From positions 27,038,854 through 27,102,853 of the forward strand of contig CP092879.1 of assembly GCA_030710605.1 (NCBI GenBank): a stretch of DNA of 64,000 nucleotides. Direction: 5' to 3'. Below are positions 45,604-56,529 of the stretch, piece after piece. Origin of the DNA: Cordylochernes scorpioides. Lineage: Eukaryota; Arthropoda; Arachnida; Pseudoscorpiones; Chernetidae. Position numbers and translations under genes: made by a program. The notes under the pieces are model-generated. The model had not been told where the DNA came from and made no database searches. It saw only the letters and a program-made list of their open reading frames with translations. How positions within the stretch are numbered: the stretch's first letter is position 1; every line of letters begins with the position of its first letter.

Positions 45604-45768
45604 GATAAGGCACAATTTGGATTATAGCTTACAAACACAAGATAATAAGACCAAATACAAATAGATAAATTCAGTACTTTTGCCTGAAGATGGTAACAAC
45701 GCTGTTACCGAAACTTCATATATTATTTATCTATTTGGATTTGGTCTTATTACCTTGTATAATCTATC
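45604..45768. repeat. PLE-F1 fold-back copy, decayed ribozyme-like core
   Basis: TTGATAAGGCACAATTTGG end, arms with ATAATAAGACCAAAT and ATTTGGTCTTATTACC. The core on + is CUGAAGA, U, GGUAACA...UGUUACC, GAA, ACUU, C: stem II is perfect but stem I and stem III are broken. Confidence 0.78.
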
Positions 45769-45869
45769 GTTATATAAATTATTATCTATGATGAATGTAG
45801 CTCAGCACGGCGAGATAAACTGCTGCAGAACAACTGCTAGACGGTCGAAGGACTGGACAGCCCGACCGT

Positions 45870-46318
45870 CCTTCTTCTTCTTTCTTATCTCCACTCAATC
45901 ATATTAGGGTATCAAGCTTGTAAAGTTGACAACCATCATGATTGGGTGAATTATAATGCGTCTGTCTTTGTCTGGCCTTTGTCTTTGTCATTAAGACTGG
46001 GAGCACTACTCAGTGGCAGGCCGACTTAGCTCCAAAAGAAATGGCCGCCTCTGACATGAGGAACAGACGCCATGTGCAGCCGCTCCTAACATGGAATACA
46101 AACGCTGAGCCCAGGTCTTTTAGTGAGCTTGTTACTGCCCCCCCCCCCCCCCTCCTCCTTTTTCATCTGGGCTTGGGACCGGCAAAGGTGGAGACCGACC
46201 GTGAGACTAGGCAGCGGTCAGTACCCACAGAGTGGTGCGGCGACACTGGCTTAAACAGATCAGCCGACCCTGGCGATCAATGTCTGCTCCCTGTGCCTGG
46301 GACCTTGGCTCCCAAATG
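45870..46318 (-). mobile_element. Short retroposon with LINE C-type tail, longest copy
   Basis: Minus orientation. The tail CTTTCTTATCTCCACTCAAT is at the low-coordinate end, followed by the TAATGACAAAGGC and TCCTAACATGGAATAC blocks, a C14 run at 46140-46152, and a 5' extension with CCGACCCTGGCGATCAATGT not present in other copies. Confidence 0.78.
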
Positions 46319-46379
46319 ACAAAATGATAAATAGTTCTTAAAATTAAAGATACTTCGGCCAGTAAATATTTTTTATTGT

Positions 46380-46418
46380 CTCAACGTTTCGACAAAAATC
46401 CTTTGTCCTCGTCAGGAG
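46380..46418 (-). ncRNA. Hammerhead-like motif, PLE-F2 left arm
   Basis: Stem I CUC, core CUGACGA, extra G, stem II GACAAA...UUUGUC, GAA, ACGU, cleavage base U, stem I GAG. Position 7 of the core tolerates any base, so CUGACGA fits the consensus. Confidence 0.65.
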
Positions 46419-46511
46419 CGAACAAAAATCAAAATATTTGTCAAAGCGTTAAAAATTATTCTAAGGCTGAATCATTTTTAACGCTTTGCCAAATGTTTTG
46501 ATTTTTGTGAG

Positions 46512-46550
46512 CTCCTGACGAGGACAAAAGAATTTTGTCGAAACGTCGAG
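46512..46550 (+). ncRNA. Hammerhead-like motif, PLE-F2 right arm
   Basis: Stem I CUC, core CUGACGA, extra G, stem II GACAAAA-loop-UUUUGUC (7 perfect pairs), GAA, palindrome ACGU, cleavage base C (GUC), stem I GAG. All parts intact. Confidence 0.68.
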
Positions 46551-46768
46551 ACATTAAAAAATATTTACTGGCCGAAGTATCTTTAATTTGAAGAAGTATG
46601 AATCCAGACCAGGGGCAGCCTCTATCTTTACCAAAATGATAAATATACTTTTCAAAACTAACAGCATTGATAGTGAGATAAAATATTTTACATTTTTGAC
46701 ATATTTTGACGTGGTTCATATTCTTTCCTCTATTCTTTTAAAATTCAGAATTCCAATTTTTATCTATA

Positions 46769-47080
46769 TGTGGCGACCACACTTTGCTTCAGCGAATGCG
46801 GACAAAGCTTCAATACACATACGGGCAGTAGTGTGGCGACCTCACTACGCCTCGGCAAGCACGTGCTGGGAGAACACCTAGCTACGCATGCGCGGGCAGC
46901 ATCCGGGGACTCTCTGGCCACGCGCGTCGTCAACAACAAGGCTTGCTTCCAACGGCCGTTACTTCTTCTCTCTTTATATATTTCTGGCTTTAAATAAATT
47001 AACTTATTTTATAAAAATAATTATAATTTTATCAGCGGCCTTTCCACAAGCCACACCAGCACGCACGAGACCATCCCACA
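46769..47080 (+). repeat. Candidate solo LTR, 312 bp
   Basis: Starts TGTGGCGACC and ends CCATCCCACA (TG...CA), with TATA on both sides (46765-46768 and 47081-47084) as a 4-bp target duplication. It is GC-richer than its surroundings and has a TATA-like TTTATATATTT at 46975 and AATAAA near 46997. A second TGTGGCGACC at 46833 suggests an internal duplication. TATA targets are common for Ty3/gypsy elements. No internal region follows. Confidence 0.65.
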
Positions 47081-47084
47081 TATA

Positions 47085-48803
47085 TAAGAATTGAAAAATG
47101 AATACTCCAAATAGTTTTGTTATTTATTCATTACACATTGTACAATCCAAGTTTATCATGATGTGATCATGGTTTATGACTGCTTTTCCTGTAAAATATG
47201 TCTATTGTGTGTAGAAAGCAGTTAGAATTTGCATGCACAGGGCGTTCAAAAAAAAAAAAAGAAAAATATCGGCACCAAAGATCTTAGCATAAAAATATAA
47301 TTGAAATTTTGTCGAGAGAATATTTTAATTCCTAAACTATATCTACAATATGTTCATAAAAAGTTTCAAAGTTTTCATGATTTATAAGAGAATGTACGTT
47401 ATAAAATATTTAGTCGAAAATATGTTGGTATACACTCATGGACAAAGGAAGTTAGACCTTTTAGCATGTATATCGGGATTCAGACAATAACTCTGAAAGA
47501 TGTTACAGTGACCTTTATTGAAGACACACGAGATAATCCAGTTTGAACAAATTTACCTCTGTCATCTTCGACCGTCAATATCAAAGACTTTTCACTTCAA
47601 TATATTTTGTGCATGAGTGTGCTTTGTGGAAAGAAAGATTAAAATGTGTAATTTGTATTTTTCTTTGCTATATCATCATTCTGGTCTTTCAATATAAGTT
47701 TCAATCATGTATACATACGAGAAGTGCTATATTATTGAAACCTATGGAGAGAGATCGTACTAGAGAAGCTTACTTGAGCAGGTACACCAGTCATAGGACG
47801 GATTCCCTAGAAATAATTATTACTATACGCATAATCTAAAGATACATTTCCTTGTTTTTCAATTTTGGCGAAGAATCTGTATAGAGAGAGTGACAAAATT
47901 ACCCATTAGAAGCCGACAAAGCTGAATATAGATTTCATTGTTTTCAAACCACTTCTTATTCGAACAAGAAATGTATTTTCCTCGTGAGATTTCGTTGTCT
48001 TTCTCCCTCTTTAAAGAGATGTGGTGAAGAAACAATAGCGCGTCATCACAAATTACATCGGATTCAGAGAGGAGATAACCATCAGGGAATTATATTTATG
48101 AAATAGGTTGTATATTGTTTAAATAAGGAAATAATCTTCAAATATAAAGACAAATTTTAAAATATTGCGCCATCTATTGGCCCTTTATACAATTATGATG
48201 ACTCGGATCGTTGAAAATGCCACAACACCAGATTTAGATAATTCACAAAACCCTTATGAGAACTGTTTCACTTAATGACCTTCGTTTGTATAGATCTTCA
48301 AATGAAATCCTAATTGGTTAAAGACATGTTTACTTCGGAGCTGAGGGCGCGCGGTGGGCGCGGAGAAAGGTACAATGCAAATTTCATGGAATGAGTATGT
48401 AACAGGGAAGAATGAAATTTTAAAAACTGACATTTCAGAACTGTATTTCCTTCATTTATTTCTTACAATTTTATTTATATTTCTCTTGCAAAACTTTCTT
48501 TCTATTATTTCGTATTCTATCATATTTCGTAATATGTAAAATTTTGTTCAATCTATGTCAAATTTTGAGATTTAAATAAAGTGAACCGTTTCTGAAGCAA
48601 CCCTTTGATGCATCTTCATGTTGCCTTGCAGAGACAGATTATTGAGTTTTATTTTCCAGCAGTATTAATTATTAATTATATACGAAATCGGCACAGGGTT
48701 AAAAAAAGGGGGGGATGCAAGGGCTGTTATGTCGTCTCTGGCTTTGTCACTTGACTTAGCCACATTTCTTTTCACTAATTTCACCTGTCCTAACTTTCCT
48801 CAG
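47085..48803. other. No gene recognised
   Basis: Mixed AT-rich sequence. No open frame with recognisable motifs and no shared repeat were found. Confidence 0.5.
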
Positions 48804-48909
48804 AGGAAACTTCGGTACATCGGTCACTCGGAGCTGATGAAGTCCTAGGAGAATTCCTGGAGCTCGCAAAATTCTTCCTGGCATCTCAACTATCAGGAAT
48901 CTCGCAGAG
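48804..48909 (+). CDS. Candidate isolated coding exon, unknown protein
   Basis: Between an acceptor-like TAACTTTCCTCAG and a donor-like AG|GTATGA there is an open frame reading ETSVHRSLGADEVLGEFLEL then AKFFLASQLSGISQ. Base composition is richer in GC than both flanks and codon use looks protein-like. No family recognised. No neighbouring exon was found, so it could also be a transposon piece or chance. Confidence 0.25.
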
Positions 48910-48997
48910 GTATGAAATATCTCATCCTAAACTTTCCGGGTTGACATTAATGGTTTCGAAGCGACATGTGCTCGTTTTTTAGTATACGCTTTTGATA

Positions 48998-49245
48998 TAA
49001 AACAATAACGCGCCATCTATATACAGTACAACATCTGTACAACAAATGAAACATCAAGACTCGAATGTTTATTTCACACATCAATCAAACTCCTACTGTC
49101 CTTATTGCGATGAAAAAATATATATTGGGAGGGCTTGGCTCATCAGTGGCGAAACCGCTGGGAGGGTCACCACTGATTAGCCAAGCCCTTCCAATATAGT
49201 TTTTCATCGCAGTAAAAACAGTAGAAGCTTGATTGACTGTTTTAA
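48998..49245. repeat. P5 fold-back element
   Basis: Compact palindrome: ATATTGGGAGGGCTTGGCTC, ATCAGTGGCGAAACCGC, then CACCACTGATTAGCCAAGCC. Preceded by CGCGCCATCTATATA, also at the edge of the 59160 copy. Confidence 0.82.
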
Positions 49246-49589
49246 TTTTCTAAATATACTCTTTAGTTGACGTTGTAACAAATACTTTTTTCTAAAATTC
49301 TTACTCAAATATTAAAACCAAAATAGATAGTGAGAAAATTATCCACACTTAAGAATTTTCAATTTCCTACAAGGGGCATTAGGAAATTTTCACAATACGC
49401 TCCAACCCGTGCGTCCACGTGGGCACGAATTCGAACTTGTTATTCCCTGTTCATATTTAAACTGCAGTCAAAATATCATTTGCTAGATGTTAGTATTCTT
49501 TTAAAACTGTGTAGTGTTAAAATATTAAGAATGTTTACCTGGCGAAAAATTGAATACAGAGTAATTCTGTGATATAATTTTGAACTCGG

Positions 49590-50575
49590 TTTGGGCATTG
49601 AAGAATGCTTGCAAGAAATGACTCCTGTACTGGGAAATTATTGAACACATCGTGCTACCATATTCAGGTGGTATTGAGTTTCAGAATGTAAAATATTGCA
49701 TAAGAGACGTGCAAAGATAAGGACGTCCAGCTTCGTCAGTTAATGAGGAAAACATCGCTGCTTTCAAGAAATTATTGGAGACTGATCGACATATAACCTA
49801 TCACCAGATAGAGGAGAGTTTAGATATTCCTGAACCAACAATTCATTCCATTCTGCACGACCATCTAAAAGTGAGTAAAGTTTGTTCCCTGTAGGTTCCC
49901 CATTCCTCAACTGATGTACAGATGACTCGATGTGTTTCATGGTGCCGAGAGATGCTCAACAATTTTTATAATGGATTATCTCGTTATGTCAATAGCATCA
50001 TAAAAGGTTATGAAGCTTGGCTTTATTATTTTGGTATGCCTACTAAAGCCCCGAACAAAGTATGGATCTTTTAAGCTGAAAACACGCCTGTGTCTTAACG
50101 AAATTCCAGATCCATTGAGAAGAAAATGTTAGCTGTCTTATTTACTGCCAGAGGAGCTGCGAGTCGTGCGGCACTGGAAAATCAAAATACATTCACTGCC
50201 AAGTGGTACACTGAGGAATGCCTTCCTAAAGTTGTTCAAGCTATCAAAAGGTTACCTCCAAACTCAAGGACTGACACGTGGCTTTTTACGATGACAATGC
50301 TCCAGCTCACCGTTCGAAGGTCTGCGCCGATTATTTGGTACGTATTGGACTAAATTTGTTGTAGAATCCAATATAGTCCAGGCCTGGCACCATGCGCCTT
50401 TGTCCTTTTCCCTCACGTGAAGAACAGACAAAAAGGGTGAACGCCTTTTTTTGCGAAGAAGACCTTTTGAGGGCATGGGATGACGACAGCTCCCTGAGGA
50501 AACATGGAAGAGTTGGTTTGATGACTGGTTTCGAAAGATGGAGAAGTCTATTGATTGTGGTGGAAAATATTTGAA
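49590..50575 (+). pseudogene. Mariner transposase remnant
   Basis: N-terminal: GRPASSVNEENIAAFKKLLE near 49725, TYHQIEESLDIPEPTIHSIL near 49795 (second helix-turn-helix). Catalytic part: GYEAWLYYFGM near 50010, where the normal TGDE-W is altered; ENQNTFTAKWYTEECLPKVV near 50177; DTWLF(H)HDNAPAHRSK across a frameshift near 50285. The third D region is changed to LAPCAFVLFP. Stops and shifts throughout. No TIRs recognised. Confidence 0.82.
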
Positions 50576-50829
50576 AGACTGTAAGTAATAAAGTCATATT
50601 GCAAAAATTCCTGATGTCCTATGTATTCCCCACTTGTTTCAAACATATAAAACTTATTTTGAATTTATACCTGACACGTCACTTAAATCAGCATTAAATA
50701 TAGGTCTTAATAGTCTAAAATAAAAACTCTTGACCGACAACAAATATATCGATTTTGTATTTAAAATCAAAATAAATATTATATACTATTTTCTTTTTGA
50801 AAATAGAGCAATCCATAAATAGGTCTTTA
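50576..50829. other. No feature recognised
   Basis: AT-rich spacer between a mariner remnant and the F4 fold-back. Confidence 0.4.
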
Positions 50830-51390
50830 ATTAAAAAGGCATGTATTGGATCAAAATATAATTTATTTACCAATATTTAGTTGGCTGAACGCCAACCTTT
50901 TTCAAGGTATTATAACCTATTAATGTATACCTTGAAAAGAAAAATATACTTGTATGTATGTTATATAAAAATATTATTATATTCAAAATTATATTTCATT
51001 AATTCAAATACTCTGCTAAATCAACCGCCAGAGGTTACGCTTCCCCTATAAAACACATTGTTGTTGTTTCCCGATGGCCGGCTCAAACCTTTTGTACATT
51101 ATGTAAATAAGTTTTCATTTTTTTATTCTTACGCCTTAAGCCAGGCACCATAAGCTCAATTGAAGCTATTTTTGATCTTTACTATTTTTATTATACTTTC
51201 AATATTTTAACCATGACTGCGTTAACATAGCATAATCCTCAAGATAATCCAAAATCAACAGAAATCTCTTTTTTTATATAACATGTATACTGATGAATAC
51301 TTGAAAAAGGTTGGTCTTCAGCCAACTGAAATATTGGTAAATAAATTATATTTTGATCCATTATATGCCTGTTCAATTAAAGATTTGTTT
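50830..51390. repeat. PLE-F4 fold-back element
   Basis: Arms of about 90 bp at 50833-50915 and 51293-51385: GGATCAAAATATAATTTATT, TACCAATATTTAG, TTGGCTGAACGCCAACC and their complements. Each arm keeps a hammerhead-like layout: minus strand left arm has stem I UACC/GGUA, core UUGAAAA, stem II GGUUGG...CCAAC; the right arm keeps GAA-AUAU-U but has lost stem I. The core differs from consensus at C3 and G8, so no activity is expected. The 375-base centre is unremarkable. Confidence 0.7.
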
Positions 51391-51465
51391 ATTTATTATC
51401 AGATCAGACGCGATATCCCCACAATGGATGTTTGCATCAAGAAACAACACTAAATTTAGATACTA

Positions 51466-52783
51466 CAAGGTGTGTCCAATAAATAATGAGACTGGTCAAA
51501 AATAAAGAAAAAATAGAATGATTAAAAATATTTTTATTAGTATTTTTCAAAATAGTCCCCTCCCACATCTTTACATAATTTCCATCTCTTCTCCCATGAT
51601 TTAAAACATTTAGAAAAGGCATCTTTCGGGATGTTCAAGACCTTTTTCGAATCCGCTATGATGGACTCTCTAGTGTCAAATCTCCTTCCTTTTAGAGCCA
51701 TTTTAAGTTTTGGAAAGATAAAAAAATCATTTGGAGCTAGATCTGGAGAATAGGGAGGTTGTTGAAGTATTTGGATGCCGTGTTTAGCCAAATAAGTCAA
51801 TACAGATGTAGCGATGTGTGGTGGTGCATTATCATGATGGATAATCCAATTTTTGGAACTCCACATTTCACTACTTTTCAGACGTATTGATTCACGTACA
51901 CGTCTCATAATGTTTAAATAGGACTCCTTATTGATTGTTTGACCTTCCTCTAGATATTTATGATGCACAATTCCCTTTATGTGAAAGAACGTGACCAATA
52001 AGACTTTGTTTTTTGACTTGCAAAGTCGGGATTTCTTCGTTCTTGGTTCATCATTTCCTTTCCACTCCATGGATTGGCGTTTTGTTTCCGGGCCATACCC
52101 GTAAACCCATGCCTCGTCTCCAGTTATTACTTTTTCCTTCCAATTAGTGTTTTCTTCCACCATTTCCAGCATTTTTTTGGCAACTTCAACGCGATTCTCC
52201 TTTTGTTGGATTGTGAGCATTTTAGGGACAAATTTTGAAGGTGTCTTCTTTAACTGCAAGTCTTCTTTAATTATCGATCCAACTAATAATTTTGATATCC
52301 CTGTTTCTTCCTCAATGTCCCGTAACCCTATTCGTGGATTTTCTTTTATTAAAATTCAAAATTTGGCTCACCTTTTCAGGGTTCCTGTGCAGAATTGGAC
52401 GTCCAACACGCTTCTCATCTTTCACCGATTCCATTCGATTTTTAAATCGTGAAAACCATCTAAATGTGGTGGGCTTAATAACATTTTCATTTCCAAATGC
52501 CAATTTCAACAAATCTAAAGTTTCTGAAGCCGATTTCCCAATTTTGTAGCAAAATTTAATACAAATTCGTTGTTCGAATTTTCTATCCATTACAAATTAG
52601 AAGTTGTCATGCAAGGCGTTCTTTTTACAAGCTTGCAATTTATCGACTGCGCGCGCAATCACGTGATGTGATATACCGCAGTGTAGCTGAAGCTTTCTAT
52701 TTTTTAATAGACCTTTTAAAAAAATTATCATTTTATTTTTTCTTTATTTTTGAACGGTCTCAATATTTATTGGACACACCTTG
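51466..52783 (-). mobile_element. Mariner element with both TIRs, one frameshift
   Basis: TA-flanked (51464-51465, 52784-52785), 1318 bp. TIRs CAAGGTGTGTCCAATAAATA match at both ends over about 55 bases. Transposase starts at 52590 (MDRKFEQRICIKFCYKIGKS), first HTH, then VGRPILHRNPEK near 52400. The frame shifts by one base at the A run 52351-52354 and continues to the stop at 51537. Catalytic residues are all present: D in VITGDEAWVYGY, D in WIIHHDNAPPH, D in YSPDLAPNDFF, spaced as DD34D. The best-preserved transposon in the window. Confidence 0.93.
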
Positions 52784-52849
52784 TATATTACACAAACAAT
52801 TGAATAATTACAAGGTTTGAGTAGAGTTTAAAGAAGAAAAAAAAAGTAA

Positions 52850-53150
52850 AGGACACCAAAATCATACTTGAATTTACAACCAGCTAATGAAATAAATACA
52901 AATAAATATACATAGTTTGGCAATTACGGTTTTTCAACCAAAAGAGAAAATCATAGATATATTTACAGAATTTCTTAAATTTTAAATATGAGTCCTTACT
53001 ATTTATAAACATAAAAAGATCCTTGTATTCAATGTTTTCGCGATTTCTGTAGTTCTGGAAGATTGGACATTCAATAAGCAGGTGACTGGAATCCTGCCTT
53101 CTCTCTCCACACCCTGGATCGTCTATAGCTCCTATCCGAAAATAGAAAAT
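52850..53150 (-). pseudogene. LINE C-terminal fragment with zinc knuckle
   Basis: The minus strand reads DDPGCGERRQDSSHLLIECP then IFQNYRNRENIEYKDLF. The C-x-E...H-LIECP-F pattern is the C-terminal knuckle of LINEs such as R1, Jockey or RTE-like groups. It differs from LINE A, B and C. Truncated at both sides. Confidence 0.6.
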
Positions 53151-53405
53151 TAAAGATACTATTTTCTATTCCAAGGAAAATGTTATATAAGGTTTAACGA
53201 CTCGGAAATTCATACCAATTTGTACCAATTTATCACTTTGTTATTTTGGTCTTAACTTTGTGCCGCGACAACCATTGTCTACAACTATAGTCCATAAGCT
53301 ATAGCTTCTATAATTCAGAACTAAAAGCACAAAATTTGTATATATTATAATATTAAAAAACGAAAGAAAAAATAAAAGATAAAAAGATCAGGTGTTGAAA
53401 TCAAT
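53151..53405. other. No feature recognised
   Basis: AT-rich spacer. Confidence 0.4.
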
Positions 53406-53518
53406 ATTAAAAATGGCATATCCTGACCAGGAGCACATGTGCTTTACAGAAGGCAGAGCGCCATCTGGTAGCACATGTAAAGCACATGTGCTCCTGGTCG
53501 GGATATGCCATTTTTAAT
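53406..53518. repeat. Compact fold-back, 43-bp arms and 27-bp spacer
   Basis: ATTAAAAATGGCATATCCTG, ACCAGGAGCACATGTGC and TTTACA are repeated inverted at 53476-53518 with one or two mismatches. The loop contains GCGCCATCTGGTAG. No other copy in the window. Confidence 0.85.
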
Positions 53519-54074
53519 ATATTATAATATGTATTAAAATCATCAGAACCAGAGCGAAATGTTTCATTTATAACTTGTAGTGTATTTGCATGCTTGGTTA
53601 TTTGTATAAATGCAAATTTTCTCTTTGCATACTCAATGATAGCTTTAGGAATTTGTATATAAATAGCGGCACCAGTAGTCATTCAGTAGGATATTGTAGG
53701 GTATGTCTAATATTTCCTAAGTCCGTGGTGACCTGATAGAAACAACACCTAATCTTGTCAACATCTTGGCTACATCTCTATCTAGCGAGAGATACAACAT
53801 AACTCAAATAGTATTTTGATACTATGATTAAATTCTTTCGCAGTTATATAATTTATTCAAAAGATTTTCTATTTAAAGAAGGTGATATTACGGGTGAACG
53901 TAGGAGAAAGTGAGCTATGTGATTCCCGATTGCTGTTCCTGATGATTTCAACCAATCGCTCTCTCCCAAGTTCATTCATCATCACTCCTTTTGTATGTTA
54001 AAGAGTGAAATCTCGATAGCCCCCCAATTATATATACAAAAATAAACTAAGATATTTATAGAACATAATTGAAT
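53519..54074. other. No feature recognised
   Basis: Non-coding. Open frame at 53407-53682 (minus) overlaps the fold-back and has no motif. Confidence 0.45.
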
Positions 54075-54330
54075 GCGGCTTGTGATTGTAAAACGACATT
54101 TGGAAAATTATCCCGCATGTGTTTCTTTTCAACGAAAAATCAAAATTTATTTTAAGGAGAAATAACGATTCCCTGGACACTTTTATTTTTTTGTTCATCA
54201 TTACTCTTCACAATTCATGCTTTCATACCTCATCCCTAAGGTTGTAAATCGTTATTTCTCCTTAAAATAAATTTTGATTTTTCGTTTAAAAGAAACACAT
54301 GCGGGATAATTTTTCAAATGTCGTTTTAAG
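54075..54330. repeat. Fold-back tRNA-derived element, second copy
   Basis: Arms GTAAAACGACATTTGG, ATTATCCCGCATGTGTTTC and TTTATTTTAAGGAGAAATAA, mirrored at 54247-54329. The centre keeps only CCTGGACACTTTTATTT of the tRNA part and TTCATACCTCATCC. Same family as 18361 and 58575. Confidence 0.82.
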
Positions 54331-54360
54331 ATATCTATATTTTACTTATGTATGTATATA

Positions 54361-55453
54361 CGAGGGGTGTCCCATGAGTCCGTGGCCCGACCATGAGAAC
54401 GAAATATTATAAACTGATGGATACATTAAGGGAAAATGCTCCTTCCTATAGCACAGTAAAAAAATGGGTAGCTGCGTTTAAATTAGGGAAGATCAGCACC
54501 GAAGTCGAACATCGACCAGGAAGACCTGTTTAGTCAGTAACTCAAGAAAACTTCGACACGATACATGATTTGGTTATGTTGGACAGAAGAATGACAGTTC
54601 GTCAGTTAGAAGAGACCTTGGGTAATCCAAAAACAACAGTGGATCGGATCATGAGAGAACACTTGGGCCTCATGAAGCTTTCTGCCCGTTGGGTTCCCAA
54701 ACTTTTGACACCCGATCAAAATGCTGTAAGGAGAAAGTTATCTTCGGACAATATTGCGTTATTTGAAGCCAATCCAGAGGAATTTGTTAATAGATTTGTT
54801 ACCCTGGATGAGACTTGGACCCATCACTTCACACCAGAGTCCAAGCAACTAATCCATGCAACGGAGACATTCCGGTTCCCCTCCCCCCAAGAAAGCCAAG
54901 ATAGTTCCATCAGCAGGGAAGGTTATGGTGTCTGTCTTTTGGGATTCCGAGGTGTACTTCTTATAGACATTCTGAATAAGGGTCAAACCATCACTGGCAA
55001 TTATTATGCAAATCTTGTTAAGCAACTACGAGAAGCTATTAAAAAAAGAGTAGAACGAAGTTGTACAGGAAGATTGTTTACCATCAAGACAATGCTCCGA
55101 GTCATCGGTCACTGCAAGCCATGGCTGCTATTTATGATTCTGGCTTTGAACTTTTACCACATGCACCCTATTCACCAGATCTAGCTCCGTCTGACTTCCA
55201 CCTATTTCCTCATTTGAAAAAATCACTTTCTGGTATTCATTTTAGGTCAGATGATGAGGTCATTGATACTGTAACCTCATTTTTTGAGTCACTTGAAACA
55301 TCGTTCTTTTTTGAGGGCATAAAATCATTAGAACATCCCTGGAAAAAGTGTATAGACCTTGAAGAGGATCGTGTTGAAAAATAAACCATAATCATTTTAT
55401 TAGTCATTTTCTTTATACGTCGGGCCAACGACTTATGTGTGGGACACCCCTCG
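54361..55453 (+). mobile_element. Mariner element, 1093 bp, with TIRs
   Basis: TA-flanked. TIRs CGAGGGGTGTCCCA and its complement at 55440-55453, extending to GGCCCGAC with mismatches. Transposase: YYKLMDTLRENAPSYSTVKK near 54410 (first HTH, its beginning missing), HRPGRPV then a stop at 54530, VRQLEETLGNPKTTVDRIM near 54600, FVTLDETWTHHFTPESKQ near 54790 (first D), then a frameshift near 55060, IVYHQDNAPSHRSLQ near 55075 (second D) and YSPDLAPSDFHLFPHLKK near 55165 (third D, DD34D). Stop at 55384. Two or three lesions prevent activity. Confidence 0.92.
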
Positions 55454-56114
55454 TAATTTACAACGTAAGTGTTTTCTCTATTTTATTACTATAATTAAGC
55501 TTTCAGCTAGATACCACCTGTTGGAAAAAGAGAAGGAGAAGAAAATAGAAATATGTGTATCTAAATATTATAATTACAGTAGCGATGGGCTGGTGGTAAT
55601 CTGTACCTATTTAGCCGATTACCTCTTTTTCGTAAAGAAGATCCGCTTCTGTTTTCCTTCTGAGATTGATTCCTTGTCTTTCTTTTTTTTCAGGCACTCC
55701 AATCTAATTCTTAAATTTATTCTACCTCAAGCTCTGAATTGGAACTATTTTTTTTTCCTCCTGTCATCCCGACCCAACCAATAAATTCTTCATAACTAAA
55801 CAAATCCACCACCGGCCATCCTTCTGTGCTTTTTATACCGTGCTTTCCCAATGTCTCACCACATTGATTCTTTCGGCGCGTGTGATCAGTAAATGACAAT
55901 AGACAAATGAAATAGTTTTAACATCGCCTAAAAACATAGCTAAAACAGGTATCTCTTGGAGATGGTTCCTTATCAGAGAATGTATTATGTTTGACTAAGT
56001 CATAAGGAGTCTTTCAAACAAAATCATAGTCTCTGATGAGAGACTACCTCCAGGAGAGACAGGATTGAGCATGTTTAGGTAGACTCTCATGGGAGACTCT
56101 GCATACACACACAC
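55454..56114. other. No gene recognised
   Basis: Open frame 55437-55784 begins in the mariner TIR and has no motif. Nothing else seen. Confidence 0.45.
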
Positions 56115-56262
56115 TTTTATTATCCCTAATACACGTGGTACAGACCATGATAATCATGGTGGGTAGAAGTTGGCGACTGCTTTTACTGTAAGTGCATCAC
56201 ATGTCTACACACGTGAGAACAGTTCGACTTTTACACTTACAAATACACACGCTGTGTATTTC
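56115..56262 (-). repeat. SINE-1 3' fragment
   Basis: TTATCCCTAATACACGTGGT, ATGATAATCATGGTGGGTAG and GTAGACA-type blocks match 3640-3760 in inverse orientation. tRNA head absent (5'-truncated). Confidence 0.8.
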
Positions 56263-56289
56263 ATAAATTAAAAAAAAACTGACAATAGA

Positions 56290-56465
56290 AAACAATATTC
56301 ATGAAATTAAACCAATTCAGCTCAATTTTTATTTCACAAATAAAACGTTTACAATTACTCCTACGGCTATGGAAACATTTTGGAAGGGCTTGGCTCATCA
56401 GTGGTGAGCCCTACACGATGTTTCGCAAGTTTAATCAAATACTGTATTAAGTTATTCTGCTTATA
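56290..56465. repeat. P5 family copy, one arm
   Basis: TCAGCTCAATTTTTATTTCA, GGAAGGGCTTGGCTCATCAG, GTTTCGCAAGTTTAATC. Diverged. Confidence 0.65.
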
Positions 56466-56529
56466 TATCCGTCACTTGAAAGGAATTCTTGGCTAAGGTT
56501 TTTAAAGAAACTATGGACATTAACTTAGC

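Larger units (their letters stand above)
46330..46597. repeat. PLE-F2 fold-back element with two hammerhead-like motifs
   Basis: Near-perfect inverted repeat (arms TACTTCGGCCAGTAAATATT ... and complement) about 110 bp each side of an AT-rich centre. GTTTCGAC and CTCGTCAGGAGC in the left arm, GAGCTCCTGACGAGG and GTCGAAACGTC in the right. This layout (acGTTTCGAC with CTGACGAGGAC) is typical of Penelope-like element termini. Confidence 0.85.

Noticed and set aside
49120-49185. Hammerhead-like parts in P5 (GGCGAAAC and CUGAUUAGCC)
   Set aside because: GAAAC comes before CUGAUGA, only four bases separate the cleavage base from the core, and no stem I can form. A tandem arrangement might restore it, but none is visible.
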